The position numbers and the translations under genes are program-made. The notes beneath the pieces are model-generated. The model did not search any database. It was not told where the DNA came from and worked only from the letters and a program-made list of their open reading frames with translations. Positions 36,167 through 48,012 of a stretch of 64,000 bases of DNA are shown piece by piece (position 1 is the stretch's first letter; each line of letters starts with the position of its first letter). The stretch comes from Archivesica marissinica (Eukaryota; Mollusca; Bivalvia; Venerida; Vesicomyidae), in contig CM026404.1 of the NCBI GenBank assembly GCA_014843695.1, positions 6,389,773 through 6,453,772 of the forward strand, given 5' to 3'.

Positions 36167-36834
36167 TAATAATAGAGGCCATATATTGTGAATACAAACA
36201 AAACAAATGAATGCTTTCCGACAAATATCACGATATACGGTTGTGGTCTAAATCAAGCATTTCCAAGGTCAAGATATTTCTACGTATATGACTTGTTGTC
36301 CAGAAAAGACGATTGAAAACTATGTATGTTTGTAATCTATAAATAGCTACATATTTGGCTATTTGGCCTCAGTATCTTGACATATTTTTCAAAAGCCACC
36401 AAAATGGTTTAGTGTACTACTTTCTAGAGAGGTCAAAGCCGGTCATAATTACTAGCCAGTTAACCGGACATTGTTTTGGTCGGCTAGCCGTATTGCTTAA
36501 CTTTCAAAATTGTTCAAAAGTTTTGTCGGTGTTAAACACAGATTGGACCATGTTAAGCTAAGTTTCTAGTCATTTACACGGATTCAACACCTTCGAGCTG
36601 CTTCACTACCGCGTTTTTTCTTTCTGCTCATATCATTTTATCGATTTTGACAGCACTTTATAGTCTGGTGCATTAATTTCCATGAGATTTTGAAATCCAA
36701 CGCCCTCGACTACACTTAGGGGAACGACTAACGTAATCCAAAACTACCATATCAGCTATGGACTGTGTGATTTTCTTGCCAGATAAATGTCGTTTCCGAA
36801 ACGTGCTACTTTGTGCTTTTACCTCTGGCTTGAA
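36167..36834. other. Intergenic, no feature seen
   Basis: AT-rich sequence with no convincing reading frame, RNA gene or repeat. Confidence 0.5.
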
Positions 36835-36836
36835 TG

Positions 36837-36935
36837 TCCGCCTCCGTGGTCGAGTGGTTATGGTCGCTGACTTGTATACCACTGTAACCTATCATCACTG
36901 ATGGTCACGGGTTCGAGCCCCGCTAAGACCGTGTC
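36837..36935 (+). repeat. tRNA-like sequence, probable SINE head
   Basis: GTGGTCGAGTGGTTATGG resembles a Ser/Leu-type tRNA A box, and GGGTTCGAGCCCC is a good B box 60 bp later. The anticodon arm does not fold cleanly, so a working tRNA is unlikely. A tRNA-derived SINE head is the better reading. Confidence 0.5.
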
Positions 36936-37104
36936 TCATTTATATGAATAAGTTGGCAGTTTCTTATGGAGGTTGGTGCACCCAAGTACTGGTTAACCGT
37001 TGGAGCCTGCCCAGGAAAGGTGTTGTTAGGCAAACTGCCCGCCGGCGATATAGCACAAAATGGTGCTGATGCAGTCGTAAAACCCGAAATATAACTTAAC
37101 CATA

Positions 37105-37242
37105 CAAACGACAGCCATTTAGCTATCATGCAGTTGATAAGTAGTCACCATATCTATCCCACCTCCATAGATATTACTGGGACTTCATAGAGATTTAGGT
37201 TAATACACTATTATATCTCCATACAAACAACAGCCATATTAA
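37105..37242. repeat. Diverged direct repeat flanking the TTAA element
   Basis: GACAGCCATTTAGCTATCAT ... CCCACCTCCATAGATATTAC recurs at about 37427 and 37543, so this segment is related to the interior of the adjacent element. Confidence 0.6.
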
Positions 37243-37804
37243 CCCTTTCCTTCATAGAGATTTAGGTTAATATACTATTATATCTCCATACAAACAACAG
37301 CCATATTAACCCTTTCCTTCATAGAGATTTAGGTTAATATACTATTATATCTCCATACAAAAACAGCCATATTAACCCTTTCCTTCATAGAGATTTAGGT
37401 TAATATACTATTATATCTCCATACAAACGACAGCCATTTACCTATCATGCGTGGATAAGTAGTCGCCATATCTATCCCACCTCCAGATATTACTGGGACT
37501 ACATAGAGATTTAGGTTAATATACTATTATATCTCCATACAAACGACAGCCATTTAGCTATCATGCAGTGGGTAAGTAGTCGCCATATCTATCCCACCTC
37601 CATAGATATTACTGGGACTTCATAGAGATTCTGGCCTTTATTATGAACATTGGTTTGGGTACTACATTGTCAATGTATGTCGTATTGGTAATGGCGTTGA
37701 GGTGCTTCTATGAGGGAAAGGGTTATGAACATTGGTTTGGCTACTACATTGTCAATGTATGTTGTATTGGTAATGGCGTTGAGGTGCTTCTATGAGGGAA
37801 AGGG
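37243..37804. mobile_element. TTAA-flanked inverted-repeat element with amplified ends
   Basis: The left end CCCTTTCCTTCATAGAG and the inverted right end CCCTTTCCCTCATAGAAG are both flanked by TTAA (37239-37242, 37805-37808), which resembles piggyBac-type insertion. The left end is repeated three times at 67/66-bp spacing (37243, 37310, 37376). The right end is present twice, 82 bp apart (units at 37641 and 37723). No transposase is seen. Confidence 0.65.
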
Positions 37805-38055
37805 TTAACAGTCAACAGAACACCTTGTACTCTATTGATGTCACAGTTGTAGTACTTGTAGCAATGGAATTGTGTATTTTACTCGTGCATTTGATGCACG
37901 TGTTTATTACAGTTGAATCAGAAAGTATATATTTGTATGCCGCGGTATGATTTGTTACATAATATTATATTTTATTATAAATGTGTAGAAAATTAATTTA
38001 TTATATTCATTGTGGGACTATTGTACTATTGGTGTGTGTGACATGTTTACTGGTA

Positions 38056-38971
38056 CAGTCGAACTTCGTTGCCTTGAACTCGGTTGGCTCGAACACCACC
38101 GTTGGCTCGAACATGTTGTCTCGTCCTGGCGATAATCTCTATATAATGCATATTGTTCTACGTTCGATGACTCGAACACGGATGACTGGAACTCTCGAAC
38201 CAGATCACTGGTCCCATGAAATCAATTAGTTCTTAAATTAACACCTTTGAGTCGAACACAATTGGCCGTGTGTCCAGGTCCACGTGTCACACAAAGTTTT
38301 CACAGCTTTTGTTAATGGCAATGACATCCCTTTTGATCGGTACACTCGCGTAATTTACACATCGTGAGATTGGCAATTACTATTCTATTGTGACTGGGTT
38401 TCAATCACGGTGGCTTTTTATCCATAGCTTAAATTGGTATTAAACGTAATTATGTATAGAACAAACATATTACACACTTATTTAGTTAAAGATGCCAAGC
38501 TACGACATTTCAATAACAACCGATTTTGTCGTCTCTTCATCAAATTCATTATTAATCATGTCAAAATCTACTGTTCTTAACGCCGAGCAACTCAGCGAAG
38601 GGCCCGGCAATGGGGGGATACTTAAGTAGGCTACTGGAAAACAGGGAGCAAAACGGAAATTAGATCAGAAAACCTTGGAGACGAAATATCATGCCATCAT
38701 AGAAAGTGAAAACTGAAAGCCGACTTAAATAAACACAATACGGCAAAGCAGACGACAATCGGTGACTACTTCAAGAAATTAGGAAATACTATGTGTTAAA
38801 TCACTGTACATGTACATTGCATAAACCAGTACATAACAGTAAGCTACGAAAAACATAATTTAATTTATCAATATTATGGGTCAACCCACACAATTACCCT
38901 TGACTCGAACCTCCCATGACTCGAACCATTACTCACGGACCTGTCAAGTTCGAGGCAACGAAATTCGACTG
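38056..38971 (+). mobile_element. Pogo/Tigger-like element, internally deleted
   Basis: Long inverted ends: CAGTCGAACTTCGTTGCC at the left and inverted CAGTCGAATTTCGTTGCC at the right. TA lies on both sides (38054-38055, 38972-38973). The subterminal regions contain several TCGAAC boxes. The interior keeps a broken DNA-binding domain (38651-38799), but no catalytic domain. It is inserted in a 21-bp tandem repeat whose sequence (TGTGTGACATGTTTACTGG) continues on both sides. Confidence 0.85.
38651..38799 (+). pseudogene. Remnant of a pogo/Tigger transposase N-terminal HTH (CENP-B/psq type)
   Basis: One frame reads KRKLDQKTLETKYHAIIESE before a TGA at 38714. Two bases over, the frame reads KADLNKHNTAKQTTIGDYFK (38716-38775) and ends at 38799. 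Together these match the two helices of the CENP-B/pipsqueak-type helix-turn-helix that binds the ends of pogo/Tigger elements. A frame change separates them and the catalytic core is missing, so only a relic remains. Confidence 0.75.
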
Positions 38972-39065
38972 TATGTGTGACATGTTTACTGCTATGTATG
39001 ACATATTTACTGGTATGTGTGACATGTTTACTGGTATGTGTGACATGTTTACTGGTATGTGCGCA
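38972..39065. repeat. 21-bp tandem repeat
   Basis: Four to five units of TATGTGTGACATGTTTACTGG. A further unit lies left of the Tigger-like insertion (38032-38055), so the array predates the insertion. Confidence 0.85.
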
Positions 39066-39344
39066 TGTTTATTTGGGATCATAAATATGCTTTGTTTACT
39101 GTAGATCATGATAATTGAGTGCCAAGCTTTTTTCACGATTTTCCATGATTCTCACTGTTCTTAGATTTGTGCGCACCGGTATATCTGGACAACCAAGGGA
39201 TGCAGGATATTTATTGAAATATATTTTAGCCAAATCTATATTTCACATGAGTGACCTAGAACTCAAATTGACAATACATATTTGATGCTGGGATAAAGTT
39301 ACTGTTAATATGGCATTTAAGTGTAGGTTACTAGTGGTGTACCA
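39066..39344. other. Intergenic spacer
   Basis: Unique AT-rich sequence; nothing recognisable. Confidence 0.4.
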
Positions 39345-40059
39345 ACCATACTCCCCTATAAGGCGATCTTGCCTATAAGGCGACCCCCTTGATCAAATGG
39401 ACACCAGACTCTTATCTAACACGAAATTATGGATACCATTTAAGATTTAACACATTTTTAAAAAAGCAACATTTTTTAGCAGACGGGAAGCAACTTTGAG
39501 GCCATGCTCTGGTGGTAAACTCGTCTTATAGGAGAGTATGTACAGTATGGGAAGCAACTTTGAGGCCATGCTCTGGTGGTAAACTCGTCTTATAGGAGAG
39601 TATGTACGGTATGGGAAGCAACTTTGAGGCCATGCTCTGGTGGTAAACTCGTCTTATAGGAGAGTATGTACGGTATGGGAAGCAACTTTGAGGCCATGCT
39701 CTGGTGGTAAACTCGTCTTATAGGAGAGTATGTACGGTATGGGAAGCAACTTTGAGGCCATGCTCTGGTGGTAAACTCGTCTTATAGGAGAGTATGTACA
39801 GTACGGGAAGCAACTTTGAGGCCATGCTCTGGTGGTAAACTCGTCTTATAGGAGAGTATGTATGGTATGGGAAGCAACTTTGAGGCCATGCTCTGGTGGT
39901 AAACTCGTCTTATAGGAGAGTATGTACAGGATGGGAAGCAACTTTGAGGCCATGCTCTGGTGGTAAACTCGTCTTATAGGAGAGTATGTACGGTATGGGA
40001 AGCAACTTTGAGGCCATGCTCTGGTGGTAAACTCGTCTTATAGGCGAGTATGTACGGTG
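39345..40059. mobile_element. MITE whose right end is expanded into a minisatellite
   Basis: The left end ACCATACTCCCCTATAAGG is inverted relative to the right end CTTATAGGCGAGTATGTACGG. Nearly the whole interior (39485-40059) is a 64-bp array in which every unit carries a copy of that right end. Confidence 0.65.
39485..40059. repeat. 64-bp x9 minisatellite
   Basis: Nine units starting GGGAAGCAACTTTGAGGCCA and containing AAACTCGTCTTATAGGAGAG. The only frequent variation is in TGTACGGTAT/TGTACAGTAT, and the last unit has GGCGAG instead of GGAGAG. Confidence 0.96.
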
Positions 40060-40514
40060 ATATTTATGTTATTTATAGCTAATGTTTCCTTTACTGAGAT
40101 TAAGTGATGGGTATGTGCTATGTATCTAAAGTACCAGGGCTCATTCCGAGGGGCGAAATAGTCGCCCTAGTGACCGTGACTGTGGCCCCACTTCTTCCTA
40201 ATTTTTTCTTCACAATTTCCATGCAAAATCTTATCCAGTGGTCATTGTAAAGCACTCTATTGGAATGTTGTATTTAATGCTGAAATACTGTTTGGTCTTC
40301 CTTCACCAATAATAGCCAGAGCGTTGCCACGTGACCTACGCTGTTGGTGCGATGTTAAGCCCCAGAAAACAAACAAACTAGAACTGAATTCACACACACC
40401 ACGATGTAGCTGCTATATTACTGCACCCGGCTTTTGTATGTGTTTTACGTTTATTTATCGTCGCTACCGGTTGCCCATATGAGCGACGAATGCTGAAGAG
40501 ATTAGTCATTTTAG
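40060..40514. other. Intergenic, decayed repeats possible
   Basis: CAGGGCTCATTCCGAGGGG near 40136 could be a hAT-type end, and GTTGGTGCGATGTTAAGCCC near 40345 with AAACAAACAAAC resembles the 3' tail of a mollusc interspersed repeat. Neither is delimited. Confidence 0.35.
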
Positions 40515-40730
40515 ATTTTTGGAGGATAGTGCAATGATACAGACAGAGACACATTCCAGAATCTCCTCTGGTTCTTTTACATGCACGGTGTACAGCACCG
40601 ACACGAGACCTCGGTTTAACGTCCCATCTGAAAGACTGTTAATTTTATTAGGGTCAGACGGGGGATTTAACCTGCGATCCCTGGATTACCAGTCCAGCGT
40701 GTTACCACTGGACTACAGATCCGTCTGTAA
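40515..40730 (-). repeat. SINE family C, tRNA-derived
   Basis: On the minus strand the head (40651-40728) reads GTAGTCCAGTGGTAACACGC with an anticodon-like stem CTGGA/TCCAG and a weak B box (GGTTAAATCCC). The body contains ACCTCGGTTTAACGTCCCAT on the plus strand, a segment shared by many bivalve repeats. The B box is decayed, so this is not a tRNA gene. Confidence 0.7.
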
Positions 40731-40939
40731 CACCTGGCTTCGGTATCTATAGTTGTTTTTATTGTTGATTATGACAGACAAGGACCTAAATTAACAAAAG
40801 TTGCTAGGTGACATTTGTCACCCTTGAGCGATTTTAAATTTTGAATATCTCCAATTGTTCATGGAGGACAAAAGTTCAACCGGAATTGTTTTTTAATATA
40901 CGTTCGAGTCTGTCATAATCCACAATCAAATAAACTATA

Positions 40940-41103
40940 CAGTCAAACCTGTGTTGGTGATCACCTCTATTAAGCAGCCAACAACCTGTATTCAGCAGCC
41001 AGTGTTCAGATTCCCAATATGTTGTTTTATTATATATTTGACCTCTATTAAGCAGCCACATTCTGCTATTCCCTTCGCTGGCTGCTTAAGACAGGTTTGA
41101 CTA
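40940..41103. mobile_element. TA-flanked MITE, family 1, well preserved
   Basis: Ends CAGTCAAACCTGTGTTGG and inverted TAGTCAAACCTGTCTTAAGC, with TA on each side (40938-40939, 41104-41105). The interior is TAAGCAGCC-rich. The best copy of the family. Confidence 0.82.
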
Positions 41104-41105
41104 TA

Positions 41106-41379
41106 GACACCAAACCCAAGTCCCGCTATAATGAAGGACTTATCTGCCAGACTATATTTATTTATTATCTGTTTACGGTAGAATGCTTACAGAACAGATA
41201 TCTTTTAATATGGTATTAAATATGTTTCTGTTGACCAATATATATTTTTTAATCTACTGTGTCATTTTATTGTAAATACATTTGTATGTAGTATATTATT
41301 GAATGAAATCTGTTTATGACATATCTGTCACAGGATTATGTATAAATTCTCAAGAAACAAGAATACTATGTATATATAT
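41106..41379. other. Intergenic spacer
   Basis: AT-rich, no feature seen. Confidence 0.4.
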
Positions 41380-41630
41380 AAACTTTATTTATTTTACAAC
41401 GATTGCAAAACAAGCTTTAACAACTTATATTGATCACTCTCATAACCGTTTATGAAAGCGTAAAGGTGGTCATTTGTGTCGGAGGAAACCGGAGTCACCG
41501 GAGAAAACCCACCTGTCCGTTCTGGCGACCACCGTACCATCTCACATACTTCCCAGTCTGGTGATCAAACCCAGGATTGCATTGGTGAGAAGCGAGCATG
41601 CTAACCACTGCGCTAATCGGATACCCAACG
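41380..41630 (-). repeat. SINE family B, full-length
   Basis: Same structure as 30696-30942: tail TTTATTTATTTTACAACG at the left, GGAGGAAACCGGAGTCACCG in the body, and a tRNA-like head with A box (TTAGCGCAGTGGTTAGC on the minus strand) at the right. Confidence 0.85.
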
Positions 41631-41871
41631 GACTACATATATAATATATATATATAGCAAGATGGATCGGTTTATTAAACTTGTTTTGTATCAATATGTT
41701 GCAAACTGGTTTCAATGGATGTATGATCCACTCGCTCATAGTCCATAAATGATTTGTTCCTGTGACATGCATGTTATTGCCTGACCAATTTAAACCGCTT
41801 GGCAATATATTGATGTAAAAAAGGTTTATAAAAGCACATCTGATCTTGTTTTATATTTTAATATATATATA

Positions 41872-42067
41872 CAGTCTACATCTGCTATGTCAAAGTCGGT
41901 TATGTCGAATTCTCCGGTTATCTCAAAGTCGGATCACAGTCCCATTTCAGACACTATCATTTACATATAGCTGGCTCCATTTATATCGAATTTCGTTAAG
42001 TCAAACTTCGGTTATGTCGAAGTACTTTGTTCGGTTTGACGGAATTCGACATAACGGATGTAGAATG
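41872..42067. mobile_element. TA-flanked MITE, family 2
   Basis: 196 bp. The left end CAGTCTACATCTGCTATGTC and inverted right end CATTCTACATCCGTTATGTC are flanked by TA (41870-41871, 42068-42069). The interior repeats GTTATGTCGAA motifs. Non-coding. Confidence 0.82.
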
Positions 42068-42238
42068 TATATATATATGACTCTATGTATATATTTATAC
42101 AAGATACAATACAATTGTTAACCAGACAAGATATCTATACGAAACATTCCGTAAACATGCTTTACGCAATAGTCCAATCAATTTAGCCTGGGAAACGGGC
42201 GTCAATATGTTTTGCCTGGTCAGTCAAATAAATATAGT

Positions 42239-42371
42239 TAAACTTATTTATTTTACGATTGCGAAGCAAGTTCTAACAACTTATATTAATCACTCTCGTT
42301 GGCGCGGATGAAAGCGTAAATGTGGTCATTCGTGTGGAAGGAAACCGGAGTACCCGGAGAAAATCCACCTG
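42239..42371 (-). repeat. SINE family B, truncated (tail half)
   Basis: Matches the left 130 bp of the family (TTGCGAAGCAAGTTCTAACA, GGAAACCGGAGTACCCGG) and stops at CCACCTG; the tRNA head is missing. Confidence 0.75.
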
Positions 42372-42712
42372 TTTAATAAATAAATATATTTTATCACCGA
42401 GACCATTAATTGGGCCGTATCGAGTTTCTGATAATATCAATATCATTTTGCCAGAAGTTAAAAAGTGAAAAGTCGACAGACTGGAACCCAGGCTACAATC
42501 GATGCTGAGGCGTACCAGCTCCATTCTTATATAACGTGACAAACAGTCGCTATTAACTACATGTAGTTCAATTTAGAAACGGATATATTGCACAAATTAT
42601 GTGAATAATATTGGTTATACAGCCATTACACTGGTACTAGTTACGTCGTTAATAATTACTGTTGTTGTAACTAACAACTAAACTGGTGGATACCACCATG
42701 TATATGTGATAC
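42372..42712. other. Intergenic spacer
   Basis: Unique sequence with no supported feature. Confidence 0.4.
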
Positions 42713-44777
42713 TGAATGGTTCCCTGTAGAGATGTTGAATGGTTCCCTGTAGAGATGTTGAATGGTTCCCCCGTAGAGATGTTGAATGGTTCCCCCGTAG
42801 AGAAATTGAATGGTTCCCCCGTAGATATGTTGAATGGTTCCCCCGTAGAGATATTGAATGGTTCCCCCGTAGAGATGTTGAATGGTTCCCCACATAGAGA
42901 TGTTCAATGGTTCCCACGTAGAGATGTTGAATGGTTCCCACGTAGAGATGTTGAATGGTTCCCGGGTAGAGATGTTGAATGGTTCCCACGTAGAGATGTT
43001 GAATGGTTCCCACGTAGAGATGTTGAATGGTTCCCCGGTAGAGATGTTGAATGGTTCCCCAGTAGAGATGTTGAATGGTTCCCCGTAGAGATGTTGAATG
43101 GTTCCCCGTAGAGATGTTGAATGGTTCCCCAAGAGAGATGTTGAATGGTTCCCCCATAGAGATGTTGAATGGTTCCCCAGTAGAGATGTTGAATGGTTCC
43201 CCAGTAGAGATGTTGAATGGTTCCCCTGTAGAGATGTTGAATGGTTCCCCCATAGAGATGTTGAATGGTTCCCCAGTAGAGATGTTGAATGGTTCCCCCG
43301 TAGAGATGTTGAATGGTTCCCCCATAGAGATGTTGAATGGTTCCCCAGTAGAGATGTTGAATGGTTCCCCACTAGAGATGTTGAATGGTTCCCCAGTAGA
43401 GATGTTGAATGGTTCCCCAGTAGAGATGTTGAATGGTTCCCCAGTAGAGATGTTGAATGGTTCCCCTGTAGAGATGTTGAATGGTTCCCCCATAGAGATG
43501 TTGAATGGTTCCCCAGTAGAGATGTTGAATGGTTCCCCACATAGAGATGTTGAATGGTTCCCCAGTAGAGATGTTGAATGGTTCCCCAGTAGAGATGTTG
43601 AATGGTTCCCCAGTAGAGATGTTGAATGGTTCCCCTGTAGAGATGTTGAATGGTTCCCCCATAGAGATGTTGAATGGTTCCCCAGTAGAGATGTTGAATG
43701 GTTCCCCAGTAGAGATGTTGAATGGTTCTCCCATAGAGATGTTGAATGGTTCCCCTGTAGAGATGTTGAATGGTTCCCCCATAGAGATGTTGAATGGTTC
43801 CCCAGTAGAGATGTTGAATGGTTCCCCAGTAGAGATGTTGAATGGTTCCCCATAGAGATGTTGAATGGTTCCCCAGTAGAGATGTTGAATGGTTCCCCAG
43901 TAGAGATGTTGAATGGTTCCCCAGTAGAGATGTTGAATGGTTCCCCCAGTAGAGATGTTGAATGGTTCCCCAGTAGAGATGTTGAATGGTTCCCCCGTAG
44001 AGATGTTGAATGGTTCCCCCGTAGAGATGTTGAATGGTTCCCTGTAGAGATGTTGAATGGTTCCCCCATAGAGATGTTGAATGGTTCCCCCGTAGAGATG
44101 TTGAATGGTTCCCCGTAGAGATGTTGAATGGTTCCCCGTAGAGATGTTGAATGGTTCCCCCGTAGAGATGTTGAATGGTTCCCCAGTAGAGATGTTGAAT
44201 GGTTCCCCTGTAGAGATGTTGAATGGTTCCCCCGTAGAGATGTTGAATGGTTCCCCACTAGAGATGTTGAATGGTTCCCTGTAGAGATGTTGAATGGTCC
44301 CCCATAGAGATGTTGAATGGTTCCCCTGTAGAGATGTTGAATGGTTCCCCAGTAGAGATGTTGAATGGTTCCCCAGTAGAGATGTTGAATGGTTCCCCAT
44401 AGAGATGTTGAATGGTTCCCCAGTAGAGATGTTGAATGGTTCCCCCGTAGAGATGTTGAATGGTTCCCCAGTAGAGATGTTGAATGGTTCCCCAGTAGAG
44501 ATGTTGAATGGTTCCCCCGTAGAGATGTTGAATGGTTCCCCCATAGAGATGTTGAATGGTTCCCCAGTAGAGATGTTGAATGGTTCCCCACATAGAGATG
44601 TTGAATGGTTCCCCCATAGAGATGTTGAATGGTTCCCCACATAGAGATGTTGAATGGTTCCCCACATAGAGATGTTGAATGGTTCCCCACATAGAGATGT
44701 TGAATGGTTCCCCCATAGAGATGTTGAATGGTTCCCCCAAAGAGGTGTTGAATGGTTACGCCGTAGAGATGTTGAAT
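42713..44777. repeat. 24-bp minisatellite
   Basis: About 86 units containing GAGATGTTGAATGGTTCCCC with a variable 3-5-base end (AGTA, CGTA, CATA, TGTA, ACATA). Open frames on both strands result from the 24-bp period. The array passes without a spacer into the 29-bp array at 44778. Confidence 0.97.
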
Positions 44778-47700
44778 GCTACTCCACTGTACATCTACCT
44801 GTCAATTCTACTCCACTGTACATATACCTGTCAATTCTACTCCACTGTACATCTACCTGTCAATGCTACTCCACTGTACATCTACCTGTCAATGCTACTC
44901 CACTGTACATCTACCTGTCAATGCTACTCCACTGTACATCTACCTGTCAATGCTACTCCACTGTACATCTACCTGTCAATGCTACTCCACTGTACATCTA
45001 CCTGTCAATGCTACTCCACTGTACATGTACCTGTCAATGCTACTCCACTGTATATGTACCTGTCAATGCTACTCCACTGTACATGTAAATGGTACACCAC
45101 TGTACATCGTATCTACCTGTCAATGGTACTCTACTGTACATATAACTGTTAATGCTACTCCACTGTACATGTACCTGTCAATGCTACTCCACTGTACATG
45201 TACCTGTCAATGCTACTCCACTGTACATGTACCTGTCAATGCTACTCCACTGTACATCTACCTGTCAATGCTACTCCACTGTACATGTTCATGTTAATGC
45301 TACTCCACTGTGCATTTACCTGTCAATGCTATTCCACTGTACATCTACCTGTCAATGTTACTCCACTGTACATTTTCCTGTTAATGGTATTCCACTGTAC
45401 ATCTACCTGTCAATGGTACTCCACTGTACATCTACCTGTCAATGCTATTCCACTGTACATGTACCTGTCAATGATACTCCACTGTACATGTACCTGCCAA
45501 TGGTACTCCACTGTACATCATATCTACCTGTCAATGGTACTCCACTGTACATGTACCTGTCAATGGTACTCCACTGTACATCGTATCTACCTGTCAATGG
45601 TACTCCACTGTACATCGTATCTACCTGTCAATGGTACTCCACTGTACATCTACCTGTAAATGGTACACCACTGTACATCTACCTGTCAATGGTACTCCAC
45701 TGTACATGTCAATGATACTCCACTGTACATGTACCTGTCAATGGTACTCCACTGTACATGTACCTGTCAATGGTACTCCACTGTACATGTACCTGTCAAT
45801 GATACTCCACTGTACATGTACCTGTCAATGGTACTCCACTGTACATGTACCTGTCAATGGTACTCCACTGTACATGTACCTGTCAATGGTACTCCACTGT
45901 ACATGTACCTGGCAATGGTACTCCACTGTACATGTACCTGTCAATGATACTCCACTGTACATGTACCTGTCAATGGTACTCCACTGTACATCTACCTGTC
46001 AATGGTACTCCTCTGTACATGTACCTGTCAATGGTACTCCACTGTACATGTACCTGTCAATGATACTCCACTGTACATGTACCTGTCAATGGTACTCCAC
46101 TGTACATGTACCTGTCAATGGTACTCCACTGTACATCGTATCTACCTGTCAATGGTACACCACTGTACATGTACCTGTCAATGGTACTCCACTGTACATG
46201 TACCTGTCAATGGTACACTACTGTACATGTACCTGTCAGTGGTACTCCACTGTACATGTACCTGTCAATGGTACTCCACTGTACATGTACCTGTCAATGG
46301 TACACCACTGTACACGTACCTGTCAATGGTACACCACTGTACATGTACCTGTCAATGGTACACCACTACATGTACCTGTCAATGGTACTCCACTGTACAT
46401 GTACCTGTCAATGGTACTCCACTCTACATGTACATATCAATGGTACTCCACTGTACATGTACCTGTCAATGCTACTCCACTGTACATGTCAATGGTACTC
46501 CACTGTACATGTACCTGTCAATGCTACTCCACTGTACATGTACCTGTCAGTGGTACTCCACTGTACATGTACCTGTCAATGGTACGCCACTGTACATGTA
46601 CCTGTCAATGGTACTCCACTGTACATGTACCTGTCAATGGTACACCACTGTACAGGTACCTGTCAATGGTACACCACTGTACATGTACCTGTCAATGCTA
46701 CTCCAATGTACCTGTCAATGGTATTCCACTGTACATGTACCTGTCAATGGTACTCCACTATACATGTACCTGTCAATGGTACTCCACTGTACATGTACCT
46801 GTCAATGGTACACCACTGTACATGTACCTGTCAATGGTAATCCTCTGTACATCTACCTGTCAATGCTACTCCACTATACATGTACCTGTCAATGGTACAC
46901 CACTGTACATGTACCTGTCAATGGTACTCCACTGTACATTTACCTGTCAATGCTATTCCACTGTACATCTACCTGCCAATGGTACACAACTGTACATGTA
47001 CCTGTCAATGGTACACCACTGTACATGTACCTGTCAATGCTACTCCACTGTACATGTACCTGCTAATGGTACACAACTGTACATGTACCTGTCAATGGTA
47101 CACCACTGTACATGTACCTGTCAATGCTACTCCACTGTACATGTACCTGTCAATGTTACACCACTGTACATGTACATGTCAATGGTACACCACTGTACAT
47201 GTACCTGTTAATGGTACTCCACTGTACATATACCTGTCAATGCTATTCCACTGTACATCTACCTGCCAATGGTACACAACTGAACATGTACCTGTCAATG
47301 GTACACCACTGTACATGTACCTGTCAATGCTACTCCACTGTACATGTACCTGCCAATGGTACTCCACTGTACATGTACCTGTCAATGGTACACCACTGTA
47401 CATGTACCTGTCAATGCTACTCCACTGTAAATGTACCTGTCAATGATACACCACTGTATATGTACATGTCAATGGTACTCCACTGTACATGTACCTGTCA
47501 ATGCTACTCCTCTGTACATGTACATGTCAATGGTACTCCACTGTACATGTACCTGTCAATGGTACTCCACAGTACATATACCTGTCAGTGGTACTCCACT
47601 GTACATGTACCTGTCAATGGTACTCCACTGTACATGTACATATCAATGGTACTCCACTGTACATGTACCTGTCAATGCTACTCCTCTGTACATGTACATG

Positions 47701-47882
47701 TCAATGGTACTCCACTGTACATGTACCTGTCAATGGTACTCCACAGTACATATACCTGTCAGTGGTACACCACTGTACATGTACCTGTCAATGGTACTCC
47801 ACTGTAAATCTACCTGTCAATGGTACTCCACTGTACATCTACCTGTCAATGATACACCACTGTACATGTACCTGTCAATGCT
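44778..47882. repeat. 29-bp minisatellite B (GTACATGTAC-containing)
   Basis: About 107 units containing TACTCCACTGTACATGTACC then TGTCAATGG. Left units carry GTACATCTAC and GCTACTCC. Most others carry the palindrome GTACATGTAC and GGTACTCC or GGTACACC. The unit is unrelated to the first 29-bp satellite. No stop occurs in several plus-strand frames, so long chance frames appear. Confidence 0.97.
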
Positions 47883-48012
47883 AATTGTTTACATCTATTT
47901 CTATTTATGGCACTATCATCAATTAACAGTACACGCCATTTTAAATTCTTTAAGCCTCAACTCGTGCAATCTGTTGGATCTAATATACCTATATATGTTT
48001 TATTCCTTTTTA
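47883..48012. other. Unique spacer between two arrays
   Basis: 130 bp of single-copy AT-rich sequence; no feature seen. Confidence 0.5.

Noticed and set aside
36843..36932. Functional tRNA-Ser or tRNA-Leu
   Set aside because: Good A and B boxes but the anticodon arm cannot be folded; better explained as a SINE head.
40651..40728. tRNA-Thr(GGT) on the minus strand
   Set aside because: The anticodon stem is present but the B box is decayed (TTAAATC) and the acceptor stem does not pair. It continues into a known type of SINE body.
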